A DNA stretch of 64,000 bases from Mactromeris polynyma (lineage: Eukaryota > Mollusca > Bivalvia > Venerida > Mactridae). Below the pieces are notes generated by a model that searched no databases, was not told where the DNA came from, and worked only from the letters and a program-made list of their open reading frames with translations. Shown piece by piece: positions 50,401 through 62,686 of this stretch. A program made the position numbers and the translations under genes. The number at the start of each line of letters is the position of its first letter. The first letter of the stretch is position 1. The DNA is taken from NCBI GenBank assembly GCA_032209605.1, contig JASFXZ010000040.1:3224001-3288000 (forward strand). Reading direction: 5' to 3'.

Positions 50401-53400
50401 GGTGTAATGGTTTAAATCCTTTTGGTTTTCATCATAAAAATAGTTTACTTCAGCACAATATGCATTATATATACAATTCTGTTATACAGATTTACATGCA
50501 CTGTTCTATGGTGGTACACCTTATTTCACATCATACTATGAAAACAGCTGTTTACCAAAATGATTTACAATATTAGCTAGACTTGACACTCTGCTCTATA
50601 AATTTCAACAAAATTGAGATGCTGTAACTGATTTACCTGTTCTTTTGGCTGTTTAAGTCTGCTTGGTGTTTTTCTGGGTGTAGGATTTTTAGAGGATTCA
50701 GACACAGCTTCATCAGGTTTACTTTCTGCTTTAGTTTCACCCTCTTTTGTTACCTCTTCCTGTCCTTCTGATGGTGCTACTTCTTGTGCAGGTTGCACAA
50801 CTGGAAAACAAGAACTTATAAAGTTATTGTAAGTCTATAAAACAAAATCACTAACACAGAACTTAGGGAGATGTCATCAATATGCAATGGCCAGTAAACA
50901 TATCTTCTAACGTCCCCAGTCTTATCCAGTAATGATGTGAAACCTATTCAATCGAATGAATTTCTAATGTTTGGAGTTTGTTTATATATTATATGCACAT
51001 GCTGATGTTACATTATTATTTAAAGTTGAAATTCATGTTACTATCAGAAAATTCAAGTAACATTGAAATTTATACAATGAAGTAGTTGTTATAGAATTCA
51101 AGATGTATTTATGTGTGGAATATACAGTGGAAAGTACCTAATATATGCTTCTACAATATCTTATAAATCAAACCGGACATGACGTATGTTTCTTGTAAAC
51201 CTTGATTTAAAGCATGATTCATTATGACAGTTAATTTCAATGTTTTATTTCAATGTGTTTTTACAATCAAATTAATGTTTGCATTAACTCTGAATTGTGC
51301 AAAGTATCAAAGAGCAACCCAATCACCAGGAAAAGTGTAATTAATGAAGGAGATAATGCTTCTAGAAGCTGTGACAGAATTTTGCTCATGTGCTTCATTT
51401 TAGTGGAACATGAACCGAAGAAATAAAACATTTAGTGCAATTTATTAACAATACTAGATGTTCAAAGTATCACAGTAGTTTCAGTTTTATTTGTTGAAAA
51501 AAAAACATTTGAGAGTGTGAAGGACACAGAACAAAACTATCAGTCATGTTTACATATACAACTATCATGGATGTGGCATATTGTTGATCATTTAATGACC
51601 GAGGGTTATTTGACAAATACTGGAGCTCTATAATTAGTGCATAGGTTTATATAGTCAACTTTGCTCTCATATGTATAATAAATGAGTAAGAAGTAAATCC
51701 ATTTCTACCAATCATGGTAGTGAACAAACATCAAAAAGCAACCATGAAAAAATGTATAATTCTCGACCTAACATTTTGTCATGTTAAGTTGAAATCCGTG
51801 TTTAGAAAGTAAAACACAACTGCACATTCATCTCATGACAGAGATTCCAAAACATTTTCATAAAATTGCATGAAGGAAAATAACAATTATCAAGTGAACA
51901 CCAAAACCATCTGTGAGACTAGTAGAACTACATGCAAAAATCAAGTTTCCCCCTGAATTATATACCTTCAACTTCCAGTACAGGGACAGGAGTGTCCAGA
52001 CCTTCTCCTGTTGGAGCTCGAACTTTTATTTGTATTTTAGAGAAACCCACAATGCCTGTTTTCAATTTGAATAGATCAATAATACTACCAACAAGTGTCT
52101 CCAAATGATTAAAAGTCAAAAATGATGATTATAGCATTTGGTATATACTATGAAGTATGTATAACATTCTGAATGATGAGTAGTATTATGTCTATTGTGA
52201 GTACAGTTGTAGACATTTTATGTGCCACAATTTACTCTAATTGAAACATCAATCAAAACTAATAACTAAATGTGTTAACTACTTAAAAATTATCTAAACT
52301 CAAATAACTATCTAAAGTATGAATGTCAAATCTTGGTCTACAGACAATAATGTTTGTTTCCTGTAATCAGAAGAACACCACAAGTATGTAATATTGTTCT
52401 CCTTCAGTCAATTTGTCATCTGTTAGATAATCTCATATATATAAACACATGAAACGATTGATGAGACTAAATCTAAATTTACATTCCAAACTGGTAAAGA
52501 AGCTGACAAACCCATACATCCTTTTCTGCTTATTAAAACATAACTAATATCATCGAGAGATTCAAAAAGTCTTTTATACAAAGACATTCCTAAAACACTT
52601 AATTGAAAACCTTTTATTCAGGTGGTAAATTTGCCTTGCTTTACAGGAAGCAAACACATTGATACTGTGACATACATGTATATAAGCACTGTGATTGTAT
52701 CAAGTATTACCTTCAGTTAGTTTATCTGGCGTTGCTGGTGGTTTGTCCTCTTCTTCCTGCTGAAATAAAGTGTATACATGTAAATAACTTCAACCAACAT
52801 TACATAACTAGCCCTATAGGACTATTGAAGTTCATTAATAATCTCTACCAAAGCAAACATTTTACATTGCAATATCAAATATAATGGTACAGACACAATT
52901 ACATATCATCATATCACTGATGATAGCCAACAAATACTCATACAGTCAAATAGATTGTTATCAGAAATTATAGTTATTTATATAAAATGTGAATTCACCA
53001 CATAAGGTTTACATTAACTCAAATGTATCTGATTACAAAAAGTAAAGGAATATGAAACTGCTTGACCATTCTATGAACATTACCCTGTATGGTGTACCTT
53101 TAATACACTCACATGGTAAGTATATCCTTACCTCAACAATCTCCATGATTTCACCAGCTTTGTGAGCTTCTATTGCTTCATTCACTAAGTCATCTACATT
53201 CAACAACTGTAGTCTGTGTTCTACAATGTGAAACAGTAACAAAAGTATAACAAACTCTTCAGGTAAATATGAAATTGAATACAAGTATACATATGGTGAG
53301 CTCTGAAATGATGTGATCGCCATCACAAATGTGATAACTGTATTGAGGGGTGTCAGTAAAACAAGAGATACAAAGACTTATTTCATTTAAACCCATTTGT

Positions 53401-56400
53401 ATGGTTTTGGTGTTCACATGCGAACCTATATCAGCTAAGAAAAATGGATAGATACTTATGAGTAAAATAAAGAGCTTGTAAACTTTAACAAGCAAACTGA
53501 GTAGCCCAGACAGATAACTTAAAGAGGAAGTGTTATATAAAATGATAAAATAGTTACCATGAGCAATACTCCTTATGCATGATGATTTTCCTGCGAAAGC
53601 CTTGCCAAGTGCACACGCTCTGATAGGGAATGGAGGAAATTCTGGTGGTGGTGGAGGAGGCTGTAAATATAAACATATAGTGTCCATCATCACAAAATAA
53701 GAGAATGAACAGTAGAATGTAGTCATTTTGCTTAAACGCTGGCTTAATTTTCTTGTGAAAAACTGAATTTTACATAATGTAAGCTTTAGAATGATAGATG
53801 CTTTAAGTTATTAATGTTGTCTACTCAACCAATACTGCTACTCTTTTGTTACATGCTACCCTTAATCTTTCTGAATTTGGGTAATAGTTAGCAATGAGCA
53901 ATTATTCTGAATGCATTTGGGCTAGTGCAAAAAAGGCAAGTTTCAGTTTTTTAGTAATAAAAGCTATACTATGCATGTGATGTTCTATTATCGCATACCA
54001 AAACATGTCATTCTGTTTTCTAGAAAACACTGTGAAATTGATGGAAATGTTAGCTTTAAAAAGCATGAATTTATCTAAAATCTTGCAGATTACTTACTGA
54101 CGGTGGGTAAACCATGTTGAGCAATCTCTGTACAACATGACCAACTACAGGATTATCTCTGGGAGGTCCAGTAACCTCACTTCCTTCTGTAGGCTGCCAT
54201 TCCCCAATCATATTCTATAAAATATACACATTCTAGGTTTGTTCATCCGGAAACAACAACAGCAACATGTTTAAATGGGATACATTTTTCAACACAGATG
54301 TTTTGTTGGAGTTTTATGCCTAGTTCTTCAGTATTTCAGTTATGTATGACTGGCTTTGACACAGATATGCAGTTTTTGGTATTACCCATAAATAATATTG
54401 AGAAGTACAATAAAAGATACACTTAACTACAGCATAACCAATAAACCAGGAACCATTATAGACAAAAAGGTATTTACAACCTCACATGTTTGACAGTTCA
54501 CAGTCCCAAGTGTTGCACTTCTGACAGTGATCACATAGATTCCAGCAAGAATAACTCCAAGAACATTGTACATTCACTTTTAATGTAAAAAATAATAACT
54601 GTGTTTATGACTACAACAAGAAGACAACATAATACAAACCTTATATTCTAGGAAATCTCCCTCATCAAGTAAATTAAGTCTTTCTTCTTCCAAAACTTGT
54701 TGAGCTGTGGGTTCAGTTTCCTCAACAACTTCACATTTCTCATACAGAGGAATTCCTGCTTCAAACTGCGCTCTCCAATCTCTCATCAACTTGGCAGGTA
54801 CCAGACTAAAATAGCAGGCACAATATATTTAATGTACATTTGAATGATAGCTTTGTACATCATGGAGGTACATTTGTAACTTCTTTTGAGAAACTTCACA
54901 AAAACGTATAATTTTGTAATAATACAGTCTTATATTCCCTCTAAATCACAATTTTACAGGCCTCTCTCTAGATGAAGAAATTATCATTATTCACAGCAAT
55001 ACACAGTACATCTAGAAATATGTAATCGCTATCCTCTAACTTTGGAACATCTTATTGCTAGAACATTGTTCATAAAAATTCATCAATGCATGAAGTATTA
55101 ATTAAGAAAACTTTATGCATAATTCTGTATAATTATAATAAAATGCAAATGACTCAAACATTGGAATTAAAACATCTACTGTTACTGAAATATAAACAAG
55201 AACAATAAAACACAACCACATACTTATTTGTAAGCTCTCTGTATTCAGCCACTTTGCATGAAAAGTCAACAATTTGACCAACAACTTCCTGACACATATC
55301 GTAATGTTTACGATATTTTTCCTCAGCACGTTCTGCAGCAATTCTGTCATGTAATTCTTTATCTTTCCTTGTGTGTTCTTCATATTCTTGTTTGGACAAT
55401 CTCGCCATTTCCTGCAATTTATATGCAGAGTGATTTACATAAAAAAATATTCAATATTGTTCCCATTTTTGACGTCTCTAAACAAATTTCAAAGACCTCT
55501 TTATGTTAGATGAACAGGCCACCCAGCAACAAATGTTGACAATTATAATGATGCAAAAAAAAGCAGTAATAATTACCTTAAACAGGATTAAATGATCAAA
55601 AAATAAAAGCAGAGATGATGGATGTATAATGTAAAAGAAATTACAAGATGTACATACAAAGGTAGGCATAGATTATAACGCACAATTATGCTTGAAGAAA
55701 GTTAGGCAGTATGTGGACAGTAAATACAATGCTAAACTTGTTGTAAGACTACTACAGCAGGCATACTTACAGATTCCCTGTTGAGGGCCTCTTCAAAGTC
55801 CTTCAGTCTTCTCTCTTCATACATCTGCTCTCTGAGAATTCTGTTCTTTCGAATCACTTCTTTCTCATGTCTTGTCTGTAGAAGTTGTACAGCAATTCTA
55901 CGTTCTTGCTGTGACTGTCTCATCAAACGATTAACTAACATCTCTTCCCTGTGTGCTTCCTGCAATAGTGAAACATGTAGGTTCTTGATGCAAGATATGG
56001 CAGACAATGGATTAAAAGAGATCACAAGATTTTTAGAAGTTAACTTGGTAACTTGTTCATAGAAACCTAATAGTAAAATTAATAACTATGCCGGAACATA
56101 TTCGAAATTCATTATCAAAGAATTCCATTCCACAGTAATTTTGTATTTATTTGGATTCTTTGATTATTAATATGCAATAGTTCAAAATAAAAATACAATT
56201 ACATTTTACTAAAATCTGCAATACAACATAAAATTTTAAAGATCTAAATAAAATGATAGAATAGAGATAAACATTTAAACAGAAATCAACTGTAATTTAT
56301 GTACAGTTGAGATTATAATTATATGTAAATGGTTAACAGAATAATCACCTCTTGTGCTTCATGTGCTTTGATCTGGTCAACTAGAACTTTCCTACGTCGT

Positions 56401-59400
56401 TTTTCACGTTCAGCTCTAGCAGAAGAATCTTCCTGTAAACGTTTTCTGATCTTACCAATGTATTCATCATTAGATTTAGGTTTGATCAGATCTACAGATT
56501 CCAGTTGACTCTTGTCCTCATCTCTGTTCATTATATATTCCATACCAATTCCTTCACTGAAATCATACAGTACGAAAAGTTGTATGTGCGGAGTGTCGTA
56601 CTGCATTGTATAATAATGTGGAAAGTTCTCTGATATTTTTGGCCAAAATGCATTCAGCCTCGTTTCTGATTAATTGCAACAGCTAATAGGAGTGAAACAT
56701 TTCAGTCAAAGATTTATGATTCAGCAGCGAGCAGAAGCAAAACAATTATCGGTAAACACTGAGAAGGCCCCTTTTTAACTAAATGTTTATATTTTCCCCC
56801 CATATCACATTGAAAGAGGGTTGTTTCCCTTTGTTTAACTGGTGCACTTTTTGTAGTCTTGATGGCCATATTATAAATGTTGTAACTCCCTGAAAAAAAT
56901 GTTGTTTTGCAAAAAAAATGCTTTGTAGTGACCTACATATATTCCTGCATTCAAAAATGATATCAATTTTACCCAGATATGTCATTGGGCCAAAAATCTC
57001 AGAGAATGACATATATAATCATACATAATCGAACTGATGGTAATCCATGCATAAAGGTGCTGGATCAATACTCTATGTATCTCAAATTCTGTAGTTCTAC
57101 TATATTCAAATGCAATAATCAAATTAATGCAGCTAAAAATTTATTTATTTTTTATCTTATAATGAAGAATGGTATCTACAGGGCCACTTACTCATCTTCA
57201 ACTTTAGTTGGTGGTAGAACCATCTTCATTCTCTCCTCAAATTCTGAGATCTCATGTACAGTATCCTACAATAAAATGTTTAATCAGAGTTCATTACACT
57301 TTTAATTTTTTTTTCTTTGAATGTCATAAGCGACATGAATATTAATCTTCTGTAAAGAGATAAAATTTAAAATTCATAAAAATATTTGAAACACATTCTT
57401 CAGCGTCATACTGAGCAGCTAAATTTTGATTTATTTACCATACATTTTTTGGCATAAAACTTAGAGTCTGTGAACCAAATAACAATGTAGCCTTTCATCA
57501 TGTTACATTTTAACTGAGCCATATTGCAGTGAAATTCCATTATACAAATACCGACACTTTATTTTGTTCATCATGTTCAAGTCAACTGTAACATTAACTA
57601 AAAGCAATTACTTTACCAACATTTATATGCTACATTCAATGTTTTTAGACAAGTCTTACCTCTGCCACCCTCCTTCTTCTTCCAACAGCTCGAGCCTCCA
57701 TAGCTTTCAGTGTTTTCTGTGGAGGAGGCTGGGGTATCTGTACAGTGGCCGCTCTATAATACAAACCAATTATAGTATATATTATAAACACAAAAACAGC
57801 CATTGAAAAGCTAGTATTACAGGGCAGTTCTTACTATGAGATGTCATCACAAAATCACAAACAACAGCTGTCAGCATTACAGCAAATTCAACTTTATATG
57901 AATACATACATGAGTGATTTTATGCGTTTAGCACCATCCAGGCCTCCTAGCAGGCCTCAATGAAAGTAAAGGTTTCTATAAAGGTTGTAATTAAGCAAAA
58001 TACAGTTCTTTCAGGGTGATAGTTCTGTAAAAATAAAGAGCAAATAATTGCTAATTTTGATCATCTAATTTGATGGAACCATGCGGCTGAAACGGGCTAG
58101 CAGTACACCCCGGTGAGCCGCAAGACTGACAGGATCCAGTCTGGGCATTCGGAGATTGCCTTCACAAATACTCAAGATGATATATGCATATGGCAGCAGT
58201 TTTCACAATTGAATAGTAAAATATAAATGTAATATTCATTACTCCCAAAAGACGTGGCAAACTGAGAAAAAAAATTAAAGCTTAAATGTCACTGACAATG
58301 TTTGCAGATCTGGGGTGAACATAACCAATTAAATTTATAAAATTAAACCTAGTATCAAACTTACTGAATTCTTGCAACCATTTCACTTTGTTTAAGTTTC
58401 AGTGCCCTGGATCTGTCTAGTAATTGTTTTCTCTCCTTTTGTTGTTGATCTCTGATGCGTTCTTGTTCAAGGAATCTCTGTTTGAAAGCTACTTTTTCCA
58501 TTTCAATTTGTTTCTCATGAAATCTACTCACAACATCTTGTAACTCAAGGTCGGACTGTCTAGGTGTGGCATGTTTGAGTCTCTAAATGATAGCAAAAAC
58601 ATAATAGATGTAACAAACACTAATTACATTCATTTAGCTGATTTATTCAATACAAAATTACAAATGTTCTATTAGTAAAGCGTGTCAATTTGATAATTCC
58701 TTCCACTTGTAATTATTATTTTTGCTTAGTCATTAAATTACTGAGTTAAAAAAATAAACACAGTTTATGGAAATCAATATTTCATCAAATCACCTTGTCA
58801 CAATACTGAATCACATCCATCCAATAAAAACGCTTGACAATCTCAGACAGTCATGAGAGTTAAACTTACAATCCTAGCACAAAAATGAAACAAACTTAAA
58901 TTTCAACAATGCTAAAAAACAATACGAACATCTTTGTAAATTCCACTTTCTACTGCATTTAGTTTGGCAGGAGCAGCGGGACGCATTGTTTCTATAGCAA
59001 CACCAGTAAGATTGGCCTTTTTCTTGTTGTTGAGGGCTATGTACAGTTGGTACATAAGTCGTGTGGCAACTCCATGCGTCTCTGTCATAATTGCTCTAGC
59101 AAGATTTGTGTCAAAGGGAATGCTAAGCAAATGCAGTGTAGGCTCAATTCTGGTAAAATTATTGAGCTTGGAATCTGCAGTTCTGTAAATAATGCATTCT
59201 TTGTTAACAAGGAAATGAAACAAATATAAATTTTGTATTGAAGTCAATCAAATAATAAAGATTTCTGAGACGATATAAACTTTATCTATATTGACTACTT
59301 TAAATCAAATCAAATGTCAATGATGAGTAGCTGTGTAAGAAAATGATTTATATATGTATATTGTTATATTATGAAAATGGAAGGTTAGACAATTGCTCAA

Positions 59401-61604
59401 CTGCGTTGTCTCTATAAATAAAGTCTTTATTATTATTTATAATATTAATGTTATTATCAAAATTTATTGTTTTAATGGCTACTCACTTGCTCTGGGAAAA
59501 TTTATCAAAGTCATCCTGCAGCTGATATTTGTGCAGTACTTCACCAATCAGATATCCAGTAGAAAAATCTCTCTCAAAGGTTGTGGCATCTACAAACAAT
59601 GTTATAAACAAATTATTGATGACAAAACTCATAAATATAAATCTGGTCTGAATTTGATTCATTGCATCAAAGACCTAAATACCACAGATGTCGTAAAATC
59701 TCACGTAAAATAAAATCTTGCGAGAGCAGGTACACGTAAACCAGATATGGCGCATCGATACGATGTTAGCGGCAGACACTCTGTCGTGAATTTTACAAGG
59801 TGGACAAAATCCCCTTCATGAATTTTACAAGGTGGACAAAATCCCCTTCATGAATTTTACAAGGTGGACAAAATCCCCTTCATGGATTTTATAAGGTGGA
59901 CAAAATCCCCTTATCACTTGTAAAATTCATGAAGGGGATTTTGTCCACCTTGTAGAATTCATGAAGGGGATTTTGTCCACATTGAAGAATTCATGAAGGG
60001 GATTTTGTCCACCATGTAGAATTCATGAAGGGGATTTTGTCCACCTTGTACAAAATGAGCGAAGGGGATTTCGTCCGGAGGGATTTTGTCCTACACTAGT
60101 GATCTCAATATGCAATAAACACAATGGGGTTGCAACTGTCTGTCATCCAAAAATATTTTATACTTCAAATATATAGCAAGCTTCTTCCGACATTTTAGAA
60201 TGTTAATTCTTGTTCAGAATTAAATTGATGTCACCACCCTTGTTACACAGACAATAAATACCTTGATCTGGCCTACTAAATTTTTATTTTTCGCACCCTT
60301 GTGCTGGGGAAAATAGATGACTTGTGTACACAAACATGACATGCTCGCATGATCTACATCATTTGTTTAATTGATCTTTACACAATTTTAAGATTATGTG
60401 AACCCAGATTGTTTTTCACTGTGAGCAGCCTTTTAAAATATTTAATTGACATGGAAGCGTATTAATACAATTAGAATTTGAAGAAAATATCCAAAAATGA
60501 AGCGGAAAATAACAGACCTGTTTAGAAATAGTTATGAAGCAATAATGTTCTGAAAATTTTGTGTAACTTGGATTGTTTGATTGCCGTTTCAGGAATAAAT
60601 TTTAATATTTACCACATACTTTTTGAGGATTTGAAAGATTGCTTTTTAAATTTGGGTAAGTTAGATATATGGTACTTGTTGTGAAAATCCGAGAATTTAT
60701 AGGAAACTTAATGCAAGTCTGTGAAGAAATTACGCTTCAGAGTGTGCATAATATTTTTTTATATACTTTAACTTAAATACAAAGATTGATCGTTTGATAA
60801 GAAATTGTCTGATTTTACGAAAACAGGAGTAGATGGTGACTTCTAACAGCTCGCGCACTGGTTTCGTTTCTCGGATGGTCGAGTGAACGAACTAGACTTC
60901 GTTCTATGGTCCATACTAGTTGCTCATCTATGGTATTTAAGGCTTTGATTGCATGTGTTGTCAAACACTTTTGAAACCATTTAAACGAAATTCAAGCAAT
61001 GAATCAATTCAGTCACGAATAATTATCACAGCCTGTATTTAAATAACTTTCATTTTATGATTTATCCCGTGATCAGTGTCATGAAAAATTCTAATGAGGG
61101 TTCAATCACCACAACAGATGCGTTTGTCCCATTTGATTGACTACAAAACTATACATAGACAACAATATAAAATTCCTGCATAATATCATATTGGTTTTAT
61201 CAAACTTTGCATTGTAGCTGAGAACAGTAGGCAAACGACTAAAGTCAGCAGTAAAGAGTCATTGTAGTGTCAGTGTCACCTTCAGTGCTTCACTCCCCCA
61301 TACCCGGTAAATCACAGTCACAACGTAATAGAACGTTTAATGCAATGAAATACGACGGTTACATTACAAGTATGTCGGTTAAATATGTCTTAAGAACACA
61401 AAACTTAAGACAATAAGAGTGGACATGGTTGACGCGTTCTAGCTGTGTACGAAAATGTATGGCCCGAAATAAAAAGACGTTAAAGCTTAATCAGAAACGA
61501 AATAACATAAAACTGCAACAATCAAATAACCAATATACTCCCGTACCTGCACCCTGTGATATCTTGAGCTCATCATTGAGCCATCGACACAGAATATCCG
61601 TCAT
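36703..61604 (-). CDS. SPEF2: SPEF2 / KPL2, central-apparatus protein of motile cilia (complete)
   Basis: Thirty-nine coding exons in transcription order: 61604-61547, 59589-59487, 59182-58930, 58582-58365, 57753-57660, 57265-57192, 56556-56349, 55959-55771, 55411-55224, 54805-54640, 54214-54098, 53660-53558, 53220-53132, 52759-52711, 52055-51966, 50800-50637, 50183-50080, 49831-49572, 48862-48727, 47527-47386, 47040-46966, 46726-46645, 46387-46253, 45814-45666, 45331-45204, 44767-44701, 44326-44000, 43802-43531, 42510-42327, 41978-41786, 41467-41239, 40933-40834, 40175-39939, 39409-39227, 38914-38783, 38441-38317, 38009-37817, 37279-37154, 36768-36703. All phases agree; the total is 1935 residues against about 1800 in mammals. 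The start MTDILCRWLND matches the SPEF2 N-terminus and has an in-frame TGA 9 nt upstream. In vertebrates SPEF2 belongs to the C1b projection, is needed for sperm tail assembly, and binds IFT20. Exon 3 uses a weak donor (GTTCGT). Confidence 0.93.
41786..47040 (-). CDS. SPEF2: SPEF2 exons 21-30: low-complexity linkers and central region
   Basis: Residues about 936-1472. Exons 21-24 and 28-30 are rich in Lys, Ser, Pro and Glu, with many SP and SPK motifs (SRSKSPKDKKR, SPRSPKGGRRSKSP, SRSPSPKKGGKK) and a PEPEPEPEPE run. Exons 25-27 are better conserved in character: LADHWEAVENAYIKNGK, YRYFFQIR, KDFLAYLRRPDHKQQF and a helical stretch ending GEIPDELNPNYVRLPLVE. The basic Ser-Pro linkers probably account for the extra length over the mammalian protein. 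Confidence 0.82.
43284..43512 (-). mobile_element. MITE, family 2 (copy 2), next to a SPEF2 splice donor
   Basis: This is a reverse-oriented copy of 6224-6464. It shares the ends and internal blocks such as 'tgcccgatatggcaatatgaaa' split by small changes, 'ggagtaaatattgtttcctgc' and 'acatgttgcgttttcttgaaac' (each compared in reverse complement). Its right end stops about 10 bp before the donor of SPEF2 exon 28 (donor at 43521-43530). Confidence 0.65.
47386..53660 (-). CDS. SPEF2: SPEF2 exons 12-20: degenerate adenylate-kinase domain
   Basis: Residues about 557-935. A Walker A pattern GKAFAGKS (575-582) opens the domain. Then come HRLQLLNVDDLVNEAIEAH (exon 13), a low-complexity insert (exons 14-16), GWVIDGFPLNYNQA (exon 18), GIDVVILFDLSDDLCLKRAV-GR, a lid-like QQEFNPPPEGS (exon 19) and QHRITGFLDTWPKLDKWF (exon 20). 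Active adenylate kinases have DGFPR; here the Arg is Leu (771), so catalysis is doubtful. Exon 19 ends in the first unit of a 30-bp minisatellite. Confidence 0.85.
47820..48014 (+). mobile_element. pogo/mariner-type MITE, family 5 (copy 2)
   Basis: It starts tagtaaaacctcgataataa and ends aagtgaggttttactgt, so the ends are inverted copies. The inner block 'gaggtggtcttattatt' is tandemly repeated. It lies in SPEF2 intron 19, just beyond the 30-bp minisatellite. Confidence 0.7.
48103..48737 (-). repeat. 30-bp minisatellite (21 units) copying a SPEF2 exon end and splice donor
   Basis: The plus-strand unit is taatacctatgttgtatagt plus gtacacagta, 30 bp, with 21 occurrences of the 'cctatg' core. 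On the minus strand the SPEF2 exon 19 end (ATACAACATAG) and its donor (GTATTA) form the first unit; every later unit repeats exon end plus donor. About 17 units are open in the SPEF2 frame (YYTVYTIQHR per unit). The four distal units carry 'attttacac', which places a TAA in frame. Long ORFs on both strands here come from the repeat. Confidence 0.92.
50801..51965. other. SPEF2 intron 15 (1.2 kb)
   Basis: AT-rich intron; no repeat, RNA gene or extra exon recognised. The other SPEF2 introns of 300-900 bp are likewise plain unless listed here. Confidence 0.5.
54098..58582 (-). CDS. SPEF2: SPEF2 exons 4-11: charged coiled-coil region
   Basis: Residues about 139-556. The region is rich in Glu, Lys, Arg and Gln with heptad-like stretches such as RFLEQERIRDQQQKERKQLL, REKRRRKVLVDQIKAHEAQE and ILREQMYEERRLKDFEEAL. 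RLKHATPRQSDLELQ at its start is a SPEF2 family landmark. Exons 10-11 (DWRAQFEAGIPLYEKCEVVE, MIGEWQPTEG) lead into the kinase-like domain. Confidence 0.85.
58930..61604 (-). CDS. SPEF2: SPEF2 exons 1-3: N-terminal CH-like domain
   Basis: Residues 1-138. The segment has the CH-like fold pattern of SPEF proteins: ILCRWLNDELKIS, FSTGYLIGEVLHKYQLQDDF, and TRLMYQLYIALNNKKK. In SPEF1/CLAMP this fold binds microtubules; for SPEF2 that role is an inference. Intron 1 (59590-61546) contains the 32-bp foldback array. The exon 3 donor reads GAT|GTTCGT, the only donor in the gene I consider poor, but it is the only one that keeps the frame into RLKHATPRQ. Confidence 0.88.
59590..61546. other. SPEF2 intron 1 (2.0 kb)
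   Basis: Apart from the foldback element at 59789-60090, I see nothing identifiable. An ORF reading the antisense of exon 1 (61429-61656, +) is a shadow. Confidence 0.55.
59789..60090. mobile_element. Foldback element made of 32-bp tandem repeats
   Basis: Four 32-bp units (tggacaaaatcccc at 59801, 59833, 59865, 59897) face five inverted units (ggggattttgtcca at 59934, 59966, 59998, 60030, 60064) across an axis near 59917. Terminal inverted arms built of short tandem repeats are the hallmark of foldback (FB-like) elements. No coding sequence is present. It lies in SPEF2 intron 1. Confidence 0.75.
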
Positions 61605-61646
61605 TTTTACTCAAATTTTGCGAATATCCGTCCTCAAGCTTGCATT

Positions 61647-61660
61647 GTTGACATAGCAAC
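61647..61660. promoter_or_regulatory. RFX X-box-like site upstream of SPEF2
   Basis: GTTGACATAGCAAC lies 43 nt upstream of the SPEF2 ATG. One half-site (RGCAAC) is perfect and the other has a single mismatch (GTTGAC for GTTGCC), with the usual 2-nt spacer. RFX factors drive ciliary genes through such sites close to the start, so this fits the gene's role. Binding is inferred. Confidence 0.6.
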
Positions 61661-61763
61661 GTACAGGTGCTTGTTTATATACGGCACTGTTAGTGTGCGG
61701 ATCCTCGGACAGGTTTATTCCCCGGCGCCTGTCTGAATAATGTACGTACATGTATCAAGATTG

Positions 61764-62160
61764 AAAACACGGCGCCCCTATTAACTTTTTTTTTGCCAGA
61801 TGTTACTATATTTGATATCAAATTAAAGGTCTTATTCTTTACTTTTAGAATATATTAAACAAATTGTAATCGATTAAGTATTTATATATGTACACCTGGG
61901 CATTTTTTCAGATTTTTTCTAAGATATTTTTGTGTTGGAAAAACACGGCGCCCCCTATTAACCTTTTCTTATTCAAATGTATATCAGTAGAGAGGTTATC
62001 CTATGTAGTTTGTTTATGTATGCAAACGGTTTAAAATTTGATTGAGAAAAATTATCGCGATTTAAATTGGACTCATTTTTGTATAATTTTCTCGCGCGAG
62101 AGAATCTGCTAGGAAAACACGGTGCCTCCTATTTCTTTAAATGAGCTTGGCAAATATATG
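61764..62160. repeat. ~175-bp satellite-like tandem repeat
   Basis: The motif aaaacacggcgcccctatta recurs in diverged form at 61764, 61940 and 62114, spacings of 176 and 174 bp. The intervening sequence is only loosely similar by eye. The spacing is near nucleosome length. Confidence 0.5.
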
Positions 62161-62370
62161 TGCTCGCAAATGTGTGAAAACTATTCGGATTTCCTGTATG
62201 TATTAATGTTTGCAACTTCGTAACTGTTCCATCATATTTCATATACAGTGTGCTGTATTATTTCACTGACTACAGACATGCCTATAAACTTTGTATGTAT
62301 GTTTAATGCAGAATAACTTAGGTCACTGTTTTGTGTTTTTCTCTCTCTGACAAATGTCCAGCATATGCTC

Positions 62371-62463
62371 TTCACTAACGGCAGAACTACGAACTGGAAC
62401 GCAGTATACGGTCCATGGTATCAATTAATAATTTATGTCGTGTAGTTTCTGCCGTTAGTAAAG
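62371..62463. repeat. Inverted repeat / hairpin
   Basis: ttcactaacggcagaactac at 62371 and tagtttctgccgttagtaaa near 62443-62463 are inverted copies, separated by about 50 nt. It is possibly a minimal MITE or a transposon end pair. Confidence 0.5.
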
Positions 62464-62686
62464 ATTACACATCAGAAAATTTAAGAAAAAATAAGGACAA
62501 TATCCTGATCTTCACAATTTTATAGACATGTATTTTCTTCAATACAATAATCACAACAGACACATAATTTATCAATCATGACAAATATCAATATCATGTA
62601 AAACAAAATGACACAACAAATTCTAATCTATGAGACAAAATACAGACATCACATTGAATAATATCAATAATACAAACAACAATTTG

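Noticed and set aside
53259..53726. 155-residue minus-strand ORF taken as a whole.
   Set aside because: It covers SPEF2 exon 12 in part but reads through intron; only 53558-53660 is coding.
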